Position numbers and translations under genes: made by a program
In this document: piece after piece, positions 1 to 10,862 of the stretch
Layout of the letters: each line of letters opens with the position of its first letter
Numbering within the stretch: position 1 is the stretch's first letter
NCBI GenBank assembly: GCA_029207755.1
Contig: JARCOQ010000062.1
Span: 708,420-772,419, forward strand
Source of the DNA: Chamaea fasciata
Taxonomy: Eukaryota > Chordata > Aves > Passeriformes > Sylviidae
DNA: 64,000 bases
Reading direction: 5' to 3'
The notes under the pieces: generated by a model
What the model was told of the DNA's origin: nothing
The model's database searches: none
The model's input: the letters and a program-made list of their open reading frames with translations, nothing else

Positions 1-235
1 ACAGACACGACAGCTCTGGCTCAGGAGCCCCTGTTTGCAGTGCCCAGAGCAGGCCTGAGCACCCCCATGGTGTTGGTGTGGGGAGATGAACCTGAGGGAG
101 CACAAATGCCATCAGCCCCTGGGGCCAGGAAGGGCTGGGGGACAGGAGGGAAACCACTCAGTTCTGTCGTGGCCTCTGAAGTCAGCCAGAAAGTTTGTTC
201 CCATCAGCTGGGAGTTTCCTGTGCCACTGCAGATG
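1..235 (+). repeat. Left arm of an inverted duplication (partner 8,887-9,117)
   Basis: The first 235 bases are repeated almost base for base, in reverse complement, at about 8,887-9,117. The match probably runs off the left edge of the window. Homology stops at the sequence cctgtgccactgc: this copy continues into unrelated sequence, while the partner runs straight into an LTR-like element. Several reading frames are open by chance in this GC-rich stretch, but I see no domain and call no gene. Confidence 0.8.
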
Positions 236-734
236 TTGTTGCTCAGAGCCAAGCGCTGCCTGGCAGCCATCCCCAAATTGCCCTGAGCATTTCCTTTGCT
301 TCACCCTGGCTTTCTTTTCCTGGTACAAATTTCTCCCTATTGCCCATCCCTGCTCTCTCCCCAGCAAACAGCCCATCCCTGGTTGCCCTTTCCTCTCTGG
401 GCCCACTCCCCATTTCACTTCCTGAGTTGGCATCATGGGAACATCCCTTGGGGTGCAGGATCATCCTCCAAGTGCTTCAGGAATTGTCTGCAGGCTCCTG
501 CAGTGCCTTGTGCTGCTCCCTTGCCAGAGGCACCACAGGCCAGGGGGGCACGTGTGGGCTGGTGTGTCTGGCTGTGGGGCTCCCTGTTCTGGGCCATGAG
601 GAGGAGCTGCAGAGGCTCTGCAGGACTGACAGGATGGGCTTTGGGGCTGTGAGGAGAAGCTGAGGGACCTGGGCTGCTGCACCTTCTGGAGAGGAGGCCC
701 AGGCCTCATCCTGCAACTGCTGCAAGGCTGGTTT
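236..734. other. GC-rich stretch without a recognisable gene
   Basis: Moderately GC-rich, pyrimidine-rich sequence with open frames on both strands. None has a domain, a splice structure or a composition bias typical of protein. It ends at the CR1 fragment that begins at about 735. Confidence 0.5.
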
Positions 735-1072
735 CAGAGAATCACGGAATCAGCAAGGTTGGAAAAGACCTTGGACATCATCAAGTCCAACCTGTGCCCT
801 GACACCACCTTGTCTCCCCTGAGCCTCGTCTTCTCCAGGATGAACAGCCCCAGACCCCTCAGCTGCTCCTCACAGGACTTGTGCTCCAGACCCCTCAGCA
901 CCCTTGTTGCCCTTCTCTGGACACGCTCCAGCCCCTCCATGTCCTTCCTAAATTGGGGGGCCCAGAACTGGGCGCAGCACTCGAGGTGCTGCCCAACCAG
1001 TGCCGAGCACAGGGGAAGAATCACTGCCCTGCTCCTGCTGGCCACACCATTCCTGATCCGTAGGAGTGCCAG
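735..1072 (-). mobile_element. CR1 LINE fragment, 3' end (ORF2 C-terminus and short 3' UTR)
   Basis: On the minus strand the sequence translates to the typical CR1 ORF2 C-terminus, including short stretches such as [17 protein letters not shown] and [17 protein letters not shown]. The 3' end reads gattccgtgattctc, the usual CR1 tail. The element is 5'-truncated near 1,072, where the direct repeat described next begins. CR1 is the dominant LINE of birds. This copy carries only the end of the reverse-transcriptase protein and cannot move by itself. Confidence 0.92.
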
Positions 1073-1480
1073 GGGCTGGGTGAGGGAAATGGTGGGGAGG
1101 GGGTGGGACAAAGTCGGATTGATTGTGAGCCATGAAGGGTCTTGATTTTTCATATCTATTCAGACTGCATTAGAATGTGTTGGGGGTCAATATCATTTGG
1201 CCATTGCTGATATCAGTCTACAAACAGGATCATGAAACAGGTCAAAACAGTTCTCTCTGCCTTGTTTTCTATACATTATATTCACTTTGAATACACTTCT
1301 GAAATCTCTATAATTGACCACAGAAGAATTGAAAGCTTAAAATATTTCCAGGGGCTTTTCTTGTTTGAGCGTTTTGAACAAATATTGATGAGCCTTTCTC
1401 ACTGAATTCCTGAACTGAAGAGCTCAAGAAAGAAGAGGCCCCTGCAGTAGTAAAATTCATCATCAGCCTGCAAGGGGCTG
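1073..1480 (+). repeat. Direct repeat, copy A (copy B lies at 4,065-5,195)
   Basis: This stretch aligns with 4,065-4,173 followed by 4,896-5,195. The shared text includes gattgattgt, aattagaa, and the block cactgaattcctgaactga near 1,402 and 5,130. Copy A lacks the roughly 720-bp LTR-like segment that splits copy B, so it resembles a pre-insertion site. No coding function is apparent. Confidence 0.75.
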
Positions 1481-4064
1481 AAGATCCATCCTCATCAGAG
1501 CAGGAATGAACAGAAATGGGCACAGCTTTCTGGCTGCCCCAGCTTGGGGATGGGCCCTGGGCCTGGAGCAGGAGCAGCTCTGCAGGGCCCCAAGGCTGGC
1601 GCTGTTGTGCTGGCCTGGGCAGATGGGATGGCAGCAGGGGCTGCAGAGCTCTCAGGACCTCAGGGACAGGGGAGCAGGGCACACAGGAAGCCTCTTCTGC
1701 CTTGGCCCAGCACCTTCCCCATGGCTGGGGCTGAGTCCTCTCTGAGCTGCAGCTGCTGCTGTGCCCTTGCGAGGGGCTGAGGCCGTGGGGCCCCTGCCCA
1801 GAGCCGCCTGCCCTGAGCAGAGCTGTGGGGCCAGAGGTGGCTGGGCTGTGCTGGGGAGAGACCCCTGGTGCTGCAGAGAGCTCAGGGCAGCTGGCAGAGC
1901 TTGCAGGGAGCTGGGCTGGGCTGGGAGAGCCTGACCCAGAAACCATCAGTGTCCATCTCAGCCTGTGTGAGCGTGCAGGGGCAGGACTGAGGCCAGCCCT
2001 TGTGGGGCAGGGCCAGCGCCTGTGGAAGGCATTGAAAACAGGCAAGTGCCCCACAGAGGAGGCTGCTCTGTGCCCTTGGTGGCACGGACAGAGCAGGGAG
2101 GGGGCCAGGACATTTGTCACCCATGCCAGCCTCTGTCCCCAGGCATTGCCAGCCCCGGCTGCTCAGCCCAGGTTTGCGGGGCAGTTTGGCTCTGGCCCAG
2201 CTCCATCCTCCCGTGGGGCTCAGGGCCTGTTCCTGGCCATGGCCAGCCCTGCCCGGCCTCTCTGCTGGCCCAGAGCCCGGCAGAGCCTGGGGCAGGGCTG
2301 TCTGTGCGGGCCCACAGGGGCCACGGGCTGTGCAGGAGCTGGCAGAGGCTGCCCAGCAGGGAGGCCATGGGGCACAGAGCCCCAAGGCTGCTGTGGGCAC
2401 CACGGCACAGGGGCCGTTCCCCCCCGCAGTGCTCCTGTCCCGCGCGGGGGCTGTGGCACCGTGGCTGGCCCAGGGCGGCACAAAGGGGCCACGCGGCCGC
2501 TGCCGGGGCTGACAGCAAGGCCAGGCACACGCGAGGAATTGCTGGGCATCGCCTGCGCTGGGCAGGGCTGACTGTGCCAAAGGCACAGCTCAGTTGCCCT
2601 TGGTGGCTGCAGGAAAAGTCCAGAGCCCAAAGAGCCTCCATGGCTGTGCTGGAGACCAGGGCTTGGGGAGGGAAAGGCAGGGCTGCTGCGGGATGGGCAG
2701 GGGATTGAATTCCAGCACTCATCCTGTTCTCTGATGATCCTGGCACCATGCTGGTCCCTGTTTCAGCCTGGAGCAGAGCAGATGTTTATGGGACAGGAGC
2801 CCTCTGGGGCTCTCCGGGACATGCACCTTGCAAGGTGCGCTGCTCCTCCTACAGCTGTTCTCTGAGAGATGCCAATCCCAGCTCGGCACCTCGGGGCACA
2901 AGTGGCACCGCCTGTTCATGCACACACAGCTGATGTCTGCCTGGAAAGGGGCACAGGTTTTCGTACTTGTGCATTTCATAATATACAAGCATATTTTTAT
3001 TATCTGGGTCGTTTGAGTAGTTGAGGAAATGGCAAAGTTTTCCCACCAGAAATTTCCTGGATCTACTATATTCTTCTACTGATGGCATAACAAGAAATAC
3101 TGCTCTTCTCTAGTTGTGTCAAAAAGATTCCGTTTATTATTTTCTTCACCTATTCCTTCTGGTGTTTCTAGCTCTCCTGTTTCAATTGCCATGACTATGG
3201 ACATTTCTTTACTAGACCAGCTGGATCTATGTCCTTCCCGAGTCTCCCTGATTTCCTCCTCCAGACACTCTCTGGTCATTCAAGTGCCTCTCAACTGACT
3301 GGTTTCATGCTTTGATCTTCAGGCAGTTGCCCAATCTCTCTGAAGTTCACAGAAGTATCGTATCAGTCAACATCTTAAGTGTGTTTGTATCTATCACAGA
3401 ATTTCCTTTTCGTATGTCTTTGTCGAAAACTCTTCCTGCATGGAAAGCCCTTGGGGATGGTGGACATGTCAGATGCTGCTGGGACATCACAGAGAGCTGA
3501 GGGAAGAGCTGGGATGCTTATTAAACTGTATGGTGTTCAACTTCTGCTTGTTGGCAAGAAACCTTTCTGTGCCTCTGAGTCTCACCAGTCCCGGAGCCCC
3601 AAAGGACACAAACCTGGTGAGTTGTGGTTCCCACTCCGGTGGCACTTGCACCTTGGCTCTGCACAGGAGAGCTCTTCATCCACTTGTTCTCTTTTCCTTC
3701 CTCTAGGCATGGAGGGAGCTCCTGTCTTCAGCGTGTGCAAAAAACAAATCTGGCCAGAATCGGGGCAGGGAGGCTTTGGGGAGACCTTGGGATCTGTGCT
3801 GGGCACAGGAGGTCTTTTCCATTGGTCTGAGAGTGTCTGCTGTGGAAAGTGGATGTTAATACCCAGCAGAGAAATGACTTTTGCATTTTACGCAGCTGTG
3901 CCTTCCCCTGGGTTTGTGTGCTGACAAGAAATGAACATCCCTCTGTGTCTCAGGCAGCTCCTCCAAGGAAAGCAGGTGGGAATTGGAGCCAAGGAGCTGA
4001 AAGCTGCAGGTGCAGCCTGGGGTGGAAGGAGCTCAGATTTGCACAAGGCTGCTCTGAGTCCCAG
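1481..4064. other. Gene-free stretch, GC-rich then mixed
   Basis: From 1,481 to about 2,720 the DNA is GC-rich, rich in ctg/cag words, and open in several frames on both strands. Similar composition recurs near 9,120-9,730, 11,900-12,180 and 13,030-13,780, which suggests a dispersed family of segments around OR14 copies. From 2,720 to 4,064 it is mixed in composition. A 67-codon minus-strand frame at 3,076-3,279 is unusually rich in Glu and Arg, but I cannot assign it. I see no supported gene. Confidence 0.45.
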
Positions 4065-5195
4065 GGCTTGGATGGGGGAAATGGTGGGGTGGGGGTAGGG
4101 ACAGAGTCTGATTGATTGTCAGTCAGGAAGGGCCTTGATTTTCATAGCTATTCAAAGTGAATTAGAAGGTACTTGTGATTTATTAAAAAAATATGAATAT
4201 CGAGCTAATACTGATATCCAACTGAGGGGGACAAAAACTTTCTAACAGTTTAAAGTTAGAAAGTGTATGTCTGTTGCAGCACCGGGCGGCATGCGGGGTG
4301 GCTCCCAAATACACACCGCAATTTACAGACAATCACAGAGTCCTTTTATTTACAAAGATGTTGAATACCCAAAACACAAATGCGTACTCAGAGCCCCCTC
4401 CCCCCCATCCCATTCTCCGCTTAGTATGGTAACTAGCAAAAAAACAATTAAGCATGCTAGTTTGGCCTTGGAAATGGGTCGGTGCTCCTTTTCAAGGGGA
4501 GGGGGGCTTAAAATAAGAAAGTAAGATGAGTCGTCCTTGCTCTGAACTTTCTACCTTTTCAATGCAAATGTGACAAATGAGCTCTGGTAGGACTCCCATT
4601 TCTCCAGGTGCATGACTTTCAATGGGTTTCTGAATAGGGAGTTTCTGTAATCGTCTTGTGCTCCTAAATCTATTTATCAGGTTCTCTGTTCTTCATTACA
4701 AACCCAGCTAAGCAAAACATAAAGTTGACAAGCAATCAGTTATTGAGGCCTGGGAAAGTTAATTCAAATCTGGTTTCCCTTAACTAACCACAAACTTTTA
4801 ATTTTTAGCAAACTTTAATTAATTCCTACAAAGCTTATCTCTAACTAAAATCTTAACCTCTCTAAAATCCTTAATTCTTTAAAGTCTATGTCTCACTTGG
4901 ATTCAATGCCAATTGGAGATTGCACATATCAGTGTATTAATAGGGAATAAAACCTCTAAACAGGACCATAAAAATCTTTTCTCAGTGTCCTTTAAAATAT
5001 TATACATTCACTTGGAGGACAGTTCTAAAATCTGTCCAATTAACCAGAAAAATTTGAAAACTTAAATCAAATTATTCCCCGAGGCTTGGCCTGTTAACGC
5101 GTTCTGAATGTTGATGGAGCCCTGGGCCACTGAATTCCTGAACTGAAGAGCTGAAGGCTGAACAAGCCTCTGGAGAAGTCCAACCCAGCAGCAGC
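4065..5195 (+). repeat. Direct repeat, copy B, split by an LTR-like element
   Basis: The two outer parts (4,065-4,173 and about 4,896-5,195) align with copy A at 1,073-1,480 in the same orientation. The middle 720 bp have no counterpart in copy A. This arrangement is what an insertion into one of two duplicated copies would leave. Confidence 0.7.
4174..4895 (-). mobile_element. LTR-like element, copy 1 (minus orientation)
   Basis: This segment is the reverse complement of 8,159-8,886, with matching blocks throughout, such as ataaatagatttagga and tacactttctaact. On the minus strand it starts TGAGACATAG and ends AATCACA, so it has TG...CA ends. It holds an AATAAA-type signal (tttatttac near 4,345 on the plus strand) in the position expected for the R region. 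A clean target-site duplication is not visible, so the exact ends are uncertain. No internal retroviral coding region is attached, which suggests a solo LTR. Confidence 0.6.
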
Positions 5196-6109
5196 CTCCA
5201 AGTGTCTGAGGGAGGGTGTCACAGCTCCCACTGAGGCCACCCCTGCCCAGAGACCGTGGGGGAATGGGCAGACAAGGAGAGCGTCCCTGGGGCTGGGCAA
5301 GCAGAACTCAGAGGCACCAGCGGGTCCAGGTGGGAAACGGAGTGTGGGATGTGGCTGTGAAAGCCCTGCCTGGGCTGCGCCAAGCAGGACAGAGAAGCCC
5401 TGAGCCCCAACCCCCAAACAACTCTCTCCGTGAGACATTGCAAAGGAATTACAATTGCTTGTGTACTCTGAGTTGGAAACAATGGAGAAGTACCGACAAG
5501 AGATTCTCAGAAGCTTAAAACAACAAAACAGCCTTTACTGGCAACTTTAGAAAATCAGAGAAACTTGAGCAAAAGCTTTACTATGACATTCAGTCAACAA
5601 AAAAACACTGCTCAAAGCGTTAACTTGGCCCATTCAACTTCACAAACTGGAAGCCTGCTCAATTTTAAGTTAAGCAAAATTTGCAAGAAGAGGGAATTAG
5701 AAGAGGAAGACACAGAAAGAGAGAAAGACAAATAAAATATAGAGAGATAGAGAGAAGAACACACACTGCTACCAGCTCCTGGATTCCAGCAGTGTTCAGA
5801 CAGAAATTCCAAGAGGAGCTAGGGTCAACGTGTGTGCTTGCCTTGTGGTCAGCCTAAAATACCCCTTGGTCTTCCTGGGCCCCTCCCCCAGATGGGACTT
5901 TGGGTCATCTGGTCACTCAGGAGCTGGGCTGGGGGCTGCAGAGGTGGGTGTGGAGCATTGCCTTTGGTGCGCCAGGGATTGGCAGACGCTGCTGGGCTGG
6001 GATAGAGGCTCTGGGGGATTTGGGTTACAGGGTCAAGTCAATGCTTTGAGAAGTGCTGGGGTTCAGGGCAGGGTAAGGCTGCCTCTGCCCCTTCCTCCCC
6101 CTCACACGA
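5196..6109. other. Gene-free stretch
   Basis: A GC-rich part (5,196-5,420) is followed by AT-rich sequence with purine runs (gagagatagagagaagaa near 5,740). The area around 5,500-5,560 looks a little like an LTR R-U5 boundary on the minus strand, but I could not find matching ends. No gene is supported. Confidence 0.4.
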
Positions 6110-6565
6110 AATGTTTCCAGCCAACAATCTCCTCCAGTCTCTCACAAGAGGCAATGTTGGAGGTGGAATCCCAGTTCTGGCCATGGGCACCTGGACAAGA
6201 AGGCCAGTTCTTTTCCGTAGGAAGGAAAACACAGAGCCCCAGGGTTTGGAAGGCAGGTGAGAGACTCACTAGGCCAAGGTCACCCAGACTTGTCATTAAT
6301 GGCAGATTTTGTCTGGGAGCAGGCTTTGGATAGAGGGAATTTTTGGAGGTGGAATCCCAATCTCAGCCATGGGCACCTGGAGAAGCAGGACAGGGTTTTT
6401 TTCCCATTGGAAGGAAAGCACAAAGCCTTCCCTAGAGTTTTGGGGACAGATGGGAAGTGACCCTTGTGAAACCACTGCCAGCCAGACTTGTCCTGACAAT
6501 ATTCCCATGGGAACTATCCCTGGATATAAGGAAGTTTAGCAGTGAAATCTGAATTCTGGCCGTGG
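6110..6565 (+). repeat. Degenerate tandem repeat, unit about 190 bp, about 2.4 copies
   Basis: The phrase aggtggaatccca recurs at 6,161 and 6,347, with a weaker third match (agtgaaatctgaattctggc) at 6,541. Surrounding text such as ccatgggcacctgga and ccagacttgtc also repeats at the same spacing. The units differ by substitutions and small indels, so this is an old duplication. No protein-coding signal is evident. Confidence 0.7.
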
Positions 6566-7014
6566 CTGGTGCATTTGCCAGCATTGCCATGGGTTAGCAC
6601 AGGAGGGGGAGATTTCCCCTTCGAGAGAAGCTCGTGTTTCAGTTTTTGCATTCAGGCAGCTCCAGATCCCTCAGCTTTGGTTGCACGGCAGCTGGAAATG
6701 CAAGCGCAGGAGCTCTCTTTGGGCCCAGCCACAGCAGGTGACAGCAAGGACAGGGCCCTGGCAGTGTGACATGTGCAGAGAGCGCCTTCAGCAAACGCTG
6801 GGGGCTGGAACTCTGTGCAGAAAAGGCCCCGGGGGTCTCTGCACCCAGGCTAAAGGAACAAAGTTCCATTTCTGGCCTGGCTGGGGAGCACCACAATGGT
6901 GCCTTTTCAGGGCAAGCTTCCATTGCCGGCTGTTCTCTGAGCCCCAGAGGGGATTCCGGGGGGCCAAGGGACTGAGAGAGGGACTGTGCAGGAGCCGGGA
7001 ACAGTGAGAGAGCC
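6566..7014. other. Gene-free stretch
   Basis: Mixed to GC-rich sequence. The frames open on both strands overlap each other and show no domain. It abuts the duplicated block that begins near 7,015. Confidence 0.4.
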
Positions 7015-8110
7015 CAGGCTCTGGATTTGTGTTTATTTTAGAACTTCCTGTGCGTCTAAAACATTCCTTGCATGGTTCTGCCTTGGGAAAGGGGAACTTC
7101 CTTGGTGGCACCTTGGGCTTGGCACACACCTGAGGATGGTATAAACGATCAGAGCCAATTTCCAAAATCAAAGATTTATTTAACAAATTTGAAAAGTAAT
7201 TTCGGGAAATGCCACGATAAATCAGGACAACATTGATCGAATGTTGGGTGGACAACCCGGGAGCAGCAAAGGGTGCTTCTCCGGAGTACTGCCCACAAAT
7301 TCGGGGTCTCAGGGGAGGTGTTTTAGACCATTTTTCTACCCTGAGGCGAAAACAAGACGGTAACAAAGAACCCGAAGAACATGACATCATGTACATAACA
7401 TAATCATTGAAATGTCTGGTGTCCGCAAGGGATATCTGAAAGAGTTTCCTGAGAAATTGAGAAGACGTCTGAATGAAAAGTCTCCGAATCTTCTGTCAGA
7501 AGGTTTCTGCCCAGATTGGTATCGGATCTCCTGATGAGCTGTGAAGATGTGGCCAGCCCATGCTTAATGGGCCGTTTCCCGGTTACCTCTCTGGCAGATG
7601 TCGAGGTAACACCTTTGGACTGTGAAAAGACTGTGGTATGCGAAGAGATGCCCTGGAACTCTTTCCAGGAATTCAGGGGTTTTTTACATTCCACTGCAAA
7701 GTTTTAATACACACAATTTTAATCCACGAATTTAATACTATGTATCTATTACAAGGAGATTGTCTGTTTTCCATGGGGAAGCTCAGGGGTTTTGGATTGC
7801 TAAAATAAAAGAAAGGAAATCCCTCGTTGCCTGAGTGCACCCAGTTCTCCGAGCAAAGCAGGTCCCACGTGAGCGAGGAGAGGCAGGATGGAGTTGGGGA
7901 ATGTGGAGCAAGGTTGTCCACTGGGTCAGAGCTCAAGGCACAGCTTCTCTGAGCAGGCCAGACCTGCCTGCTTAGGAGAGTCCCTGGGTCAATATGAGTC
8001 ACTGAATGCTGCAATCACCTCTGCTCTCAAGAGAAAAATACACCCTTGAAAATAGGAATGTGCGTTTATTAGAAGCCCTTTGAAATATTTCTCCGTAACT
8101 CTAGGAAAAA
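7015..8110 (-). repeat. Duplicated block, inverted partner of 15,130-15,605, interrupted by an LTR
   Basis: Reverse-complementing this block and removing 7,137-7,753 gives sequence that follows 15,130-15,605 closely. Shared words include actctaggaaaaaag, ggaatgttttagac and cacctgggacctgctttgc-like text. The pair is an inverted duplication about 8 kb apart. Its main value is that the copy at 15,130 is an empty site for the LTR inserted here. Confidence 0.82.
7137..7753 (-). mobile_element. Solo LTR, 617 bp, with a 4-bp target-site duplication
   Basis: On the minus strand the element begins TGTAATAG and ends TTTATACCA, giving canonical TG...CA ends. It is flanked on both sides by TCCT on the minus strand (agga on plus, at 7,133-7,136 and 7,754-7,757). 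A polyadenylation signal AAATAAATC lies about 35 bp from its 3' end. The paralogous block at 15,130-15,605 has the same flanks, with a single TCCT and no insert. No internal retroviral sequence remains, so this is most simply a solo LTR left by recombination. The ERV family is not identified. Confidence 0.85.
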
Positions 8111-8158
8111 AGATCTCCCAATGAATTGCAACAGACCACGGGGAAATCAAGGGAGAGC

Positions 8159-8886
8159 TGAGAGATGAATTTCAAAGGAGGTAAGGATTTGAGAAAAGTT
8201 AATGTTTTAGCTAAAGATAAGCTTTGCCAGAATTAGTTCAAGTAGGTAGATAGATAAGCTGTACTGGAAAGAATTAGAAGTTAATGGTTGGATGAAAGGA
8301 TTCCGATCAAGGATAACGATCCGGGATCTAAATAACTAATTGCTTGTCATTTTTGTGTTTGTTTAGCTGTGTTTATAATGAGAAACAGAAGAAACTGATA
8401 AATAGATTTAGGAACACAGACAATTGTAAATCCTCGAGCATCCTAAAACCCATTCAACAGTCACGGAGAAAGGAAACAGGAGTTTGACCAGTTATCATTT
8501 ATCTTGATATCCATTGTAAAGGTTGAAAGTTTACAATGAGGAAGACTCCACTTACTTCCTTTTTTTACGCCCCCTCCCCATATAAAGGACCACTGACCCA
8601 ATTCAAAGAACAAACTACACACGCTTAATACCTTTTTAGCTAATTATAATATGAAGCAGAGAATGGGAGGTTTTAGTGCTATAAATATGTATTAGTATTT
8701 TGGATATTCAACACTTTTGAAAAGAAAGAGATTTTGTAACTTGGCAGTGCATTTTAGGGAGTGATCGCACACAACTGCCTGGCGTTGCATTAAACATACA
8801 CTTTCTAACTCTAAACTGTTAGAGAGTCTTCTGTCTGTCACAGTTGGGTATCGATAGTAGATCAATATCCATATTTTAATAGGTCA
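8159..8886 (+). mobile_element. LTR-like element, copy 2 (plus orientation)
   Basis: This is the inverted partner of 4,174-4,895. It begins TGAGAGATG and ends ATAGGTCA. A TATA-like box (catataaagg) is at about 8,578-8,587. Its left flank belongs to the 7,015-8,110 block and its right flank to the 8,887-9,117 arm. It therefore sits exactly at the junction of two duplicated modules. No target-site duplication is clear. Copy 1 has a better polyadenylation signal than this copy. Confidence 0.6.
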
Positions 8887-9117
8887 GCAGTGGCACAGGA
8901 AACTCCCAGCTGATGGGAACGAACCTTCTGGCTGACTTCAGAGGCCAGGACAGAACTGAGTGGTTTCCCTCCTGTCCCCCAGCCCTTCCTGGCCCCAGGG
9001 GCTGATGGCATTTGTGCTCCCTCAGGTTCATCTCCCCACACCAACACCATGGGGGTGCTCAGGCCTGCTCTGGGCACTGCAAACAGGGGCTCCTGAGCCA
9101 GAGCTGCCGTGTCTGTG
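8887..9117 (-). repeat. Right arm of the inverted duplication (partner 1-235)
   Basis: Reverse complement of window positions 1-235 with only scattered differences. The boundary with the LTR-like element falls at gcagtggcac (8,887). Confidence 0.8.
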
Positions 9118-9936
9118 CCTGCAAGGATGCGGCCCCCGTGTGAGCTGGGAGAGAGGCCAGGGCTGCAGAGGGGGGATGTTGTTGGCAGGTGCATGAGGAC
9201 GCTCTGGGACGCTGCCCGGGGGTGTCCAGCACAGTGGGGATGGATCAGCCCCTGCTCTGCTGCTCCTTCCCGTCTCCCCCAGGGACCCTGCAGAGCCCCA
9301 GCCGTGCTGTTTGCCCCCAGCCTGCCCACGGCCACCCTGGGGCTGCTCACGGGGCTTTTCCGTGCACAGCATTGGGCCTGGGCGTGTTCTGGAGAGAGCC
9401 TGGGCAAGGAGCCTGGAGCAGCGAGGCCCTGCCCTGAGGCGTCAGCGCTGCCCCAGCGGAGCCCATGGCCTGTCCCTGCTGCAGCCCCGGCACTGCCAGC
9501 CCCAGCCCTGTGCCCGGCGCCGAGAGCACTCCGGCCCTACAGCAACACCAGGGCCAGGAGGGCAGCGGGGCAGGGCCACGGGAGCAGCGCTGCCAACACC
9601 AAGGGCTGCTGCTCCTGGGCACAGCTGCTGTGCCAGCACTGATCTGCCCCCAGCTCTCATCCAGAGAAGAGAACCAAAGGGGGATCTCTGCAGAAAACTT
9701 GCCTGCCAGATCCTTGGGTTCCTTTAAAGCCACCAGGAGTGCAGCCCCTCATTGACACAGTCTGTGGCCACAGGGAAGGTGGAGACAAACAAAATGAGAA
9801 ATGGCACAAACAGTGACACGGCTTTGTGGACAATATTATAAAAGTAAAACAAAGGAAAAGAACCTCCAAAGTAAAGCAACAAGAGGTATCAAAACTGACT
9901 TTTATGACAAGTGATTTTGAGACACTGGCCAGCAGT
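9118..9936. other. 3' flank of the OR14 pseudogene; GC-rich then AT-rich
   Basis: GC-rich ctg/cag-type sequence to about 9,650, then a more AT-rich approach to the receptor pseudogene. Open frames exist on both strands but none has recognisable content. No gene is supported. Confidence 0.4.
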
Positions 9937-10862
9937 TTAATGTTTGTGAAACCATCCAGCCATCAGTCTTCCACACTGCAGCCCCGAGCTCCTGCTTCCT
10001 CAGGCTGCAGATGAGGGGGTTCATGGCTGGAGGCACCAGCGAGAACAGAACTGACAGGGCCAGATCCGGGGATGGGGAGGAGATGGAGGGGGCTTCAGGT
10101 GAGCAAACGTGACAGTGCTGAGGAACAGGGAGACCACAGCCAGGTGATGGCGGCAGGTGGAAAAGGCTTTGTGACGTCATCCCTGCTCAGACGGGATCCT
10201 CAGCACGGCCCTGAAGATCTGCACAGAGGAGAAAACAATGGACACAAAACAACGTAATCCTAAAGAGATGGGAAAACCAATGAACCCAAACTCCCTGAAG
10301 CAGTAGTTGGACTAGGAGAGCTTGAGGATCTGGTGAACCTCGTGGAAGAACTGGCCCAGCGCATTGCCATGGCACAGGGGCAGGGAAAATGTATTGGCCG
10401 TGTGCATGAGAGCATTGAGAAAGGCACTGGCCCCGGCAGCTGCTGCCATGTGGGCACAAGCTCTGCTGCCCAGGAGGGTCCTGTAGTGCAGGGGTCTGCA
10501 GATGGACACAGAGCGGTCATAGCACATGATGGTCAGGAGCAAATACTCTGCTGACATGAAGAACAGAAAGAAAAAGAGCCGTGCAGCACCTCCCGTGTAG
10601 GAGATGGTCCTGGTGTCCCAGAGGGAATTGTGCATGGCTTTGGGGACAGTGGTGCAGGCCGCTGAGGGCCAGGTTGAGCAGGAAGAAGAACATGGGGCTG
10701 TGCAGGTGGTGGCCGCAAGCTATGGCACTGATGATGAGGCCGTTGCCCAGGAGGGCAGCCAGGGAGATGCCCAGGAAGAGGCAGAAGTGCAGGAGCTGCA
10801 GCTGCTGCGTGTCTGCCAATGCCAGCAGGAGGGAAGCGGCTGATGGAGCTGCTGTTGGACAT
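9937..10862 (-). pseudogene. Olfactory receptor pseudogene, family 14 type
   Basis: An intronless receptor-sized relic (926 bp, against about 930-940 bp for intact avian OR14 genes), read on the minus strand from an ATG at 10,862 to a TAA at 9,937. Fragments of a seven-helix olfactory receptor are visible in order: GNGLI in helix 1, HSPMFFFL before helix 2, MCYDRSVSICRPLHY at the end of helix 3 (the family's MxYDRYVAIC motif), the HKAFSTC motif before helix 6, and an NPLI-like helix 7. It is broken by frameshifts near 10,835 and 10,650, a TAG after the helix 4-5 region near 10,313, and an in-frame TGA three codons before HKAFSTC. Intact members are plasma-membrane odorant receptors of olfactory neurons. 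This copy cannot make one. Confidence 0.93.

Noticed and set aside
1308..2749. Several 130-270-codon open frames on both strands
   Set aside because: GC-rich composition suppresses stops. The frames overlap each other on opposite strands and no protein family is recognisable.
5430..5830. Possible further minus-strand LTR
   Set aside because: Only weak similarity to an R-U5 region; no TG...CA ends, polyadenylation signal in place or target duplication could be found.
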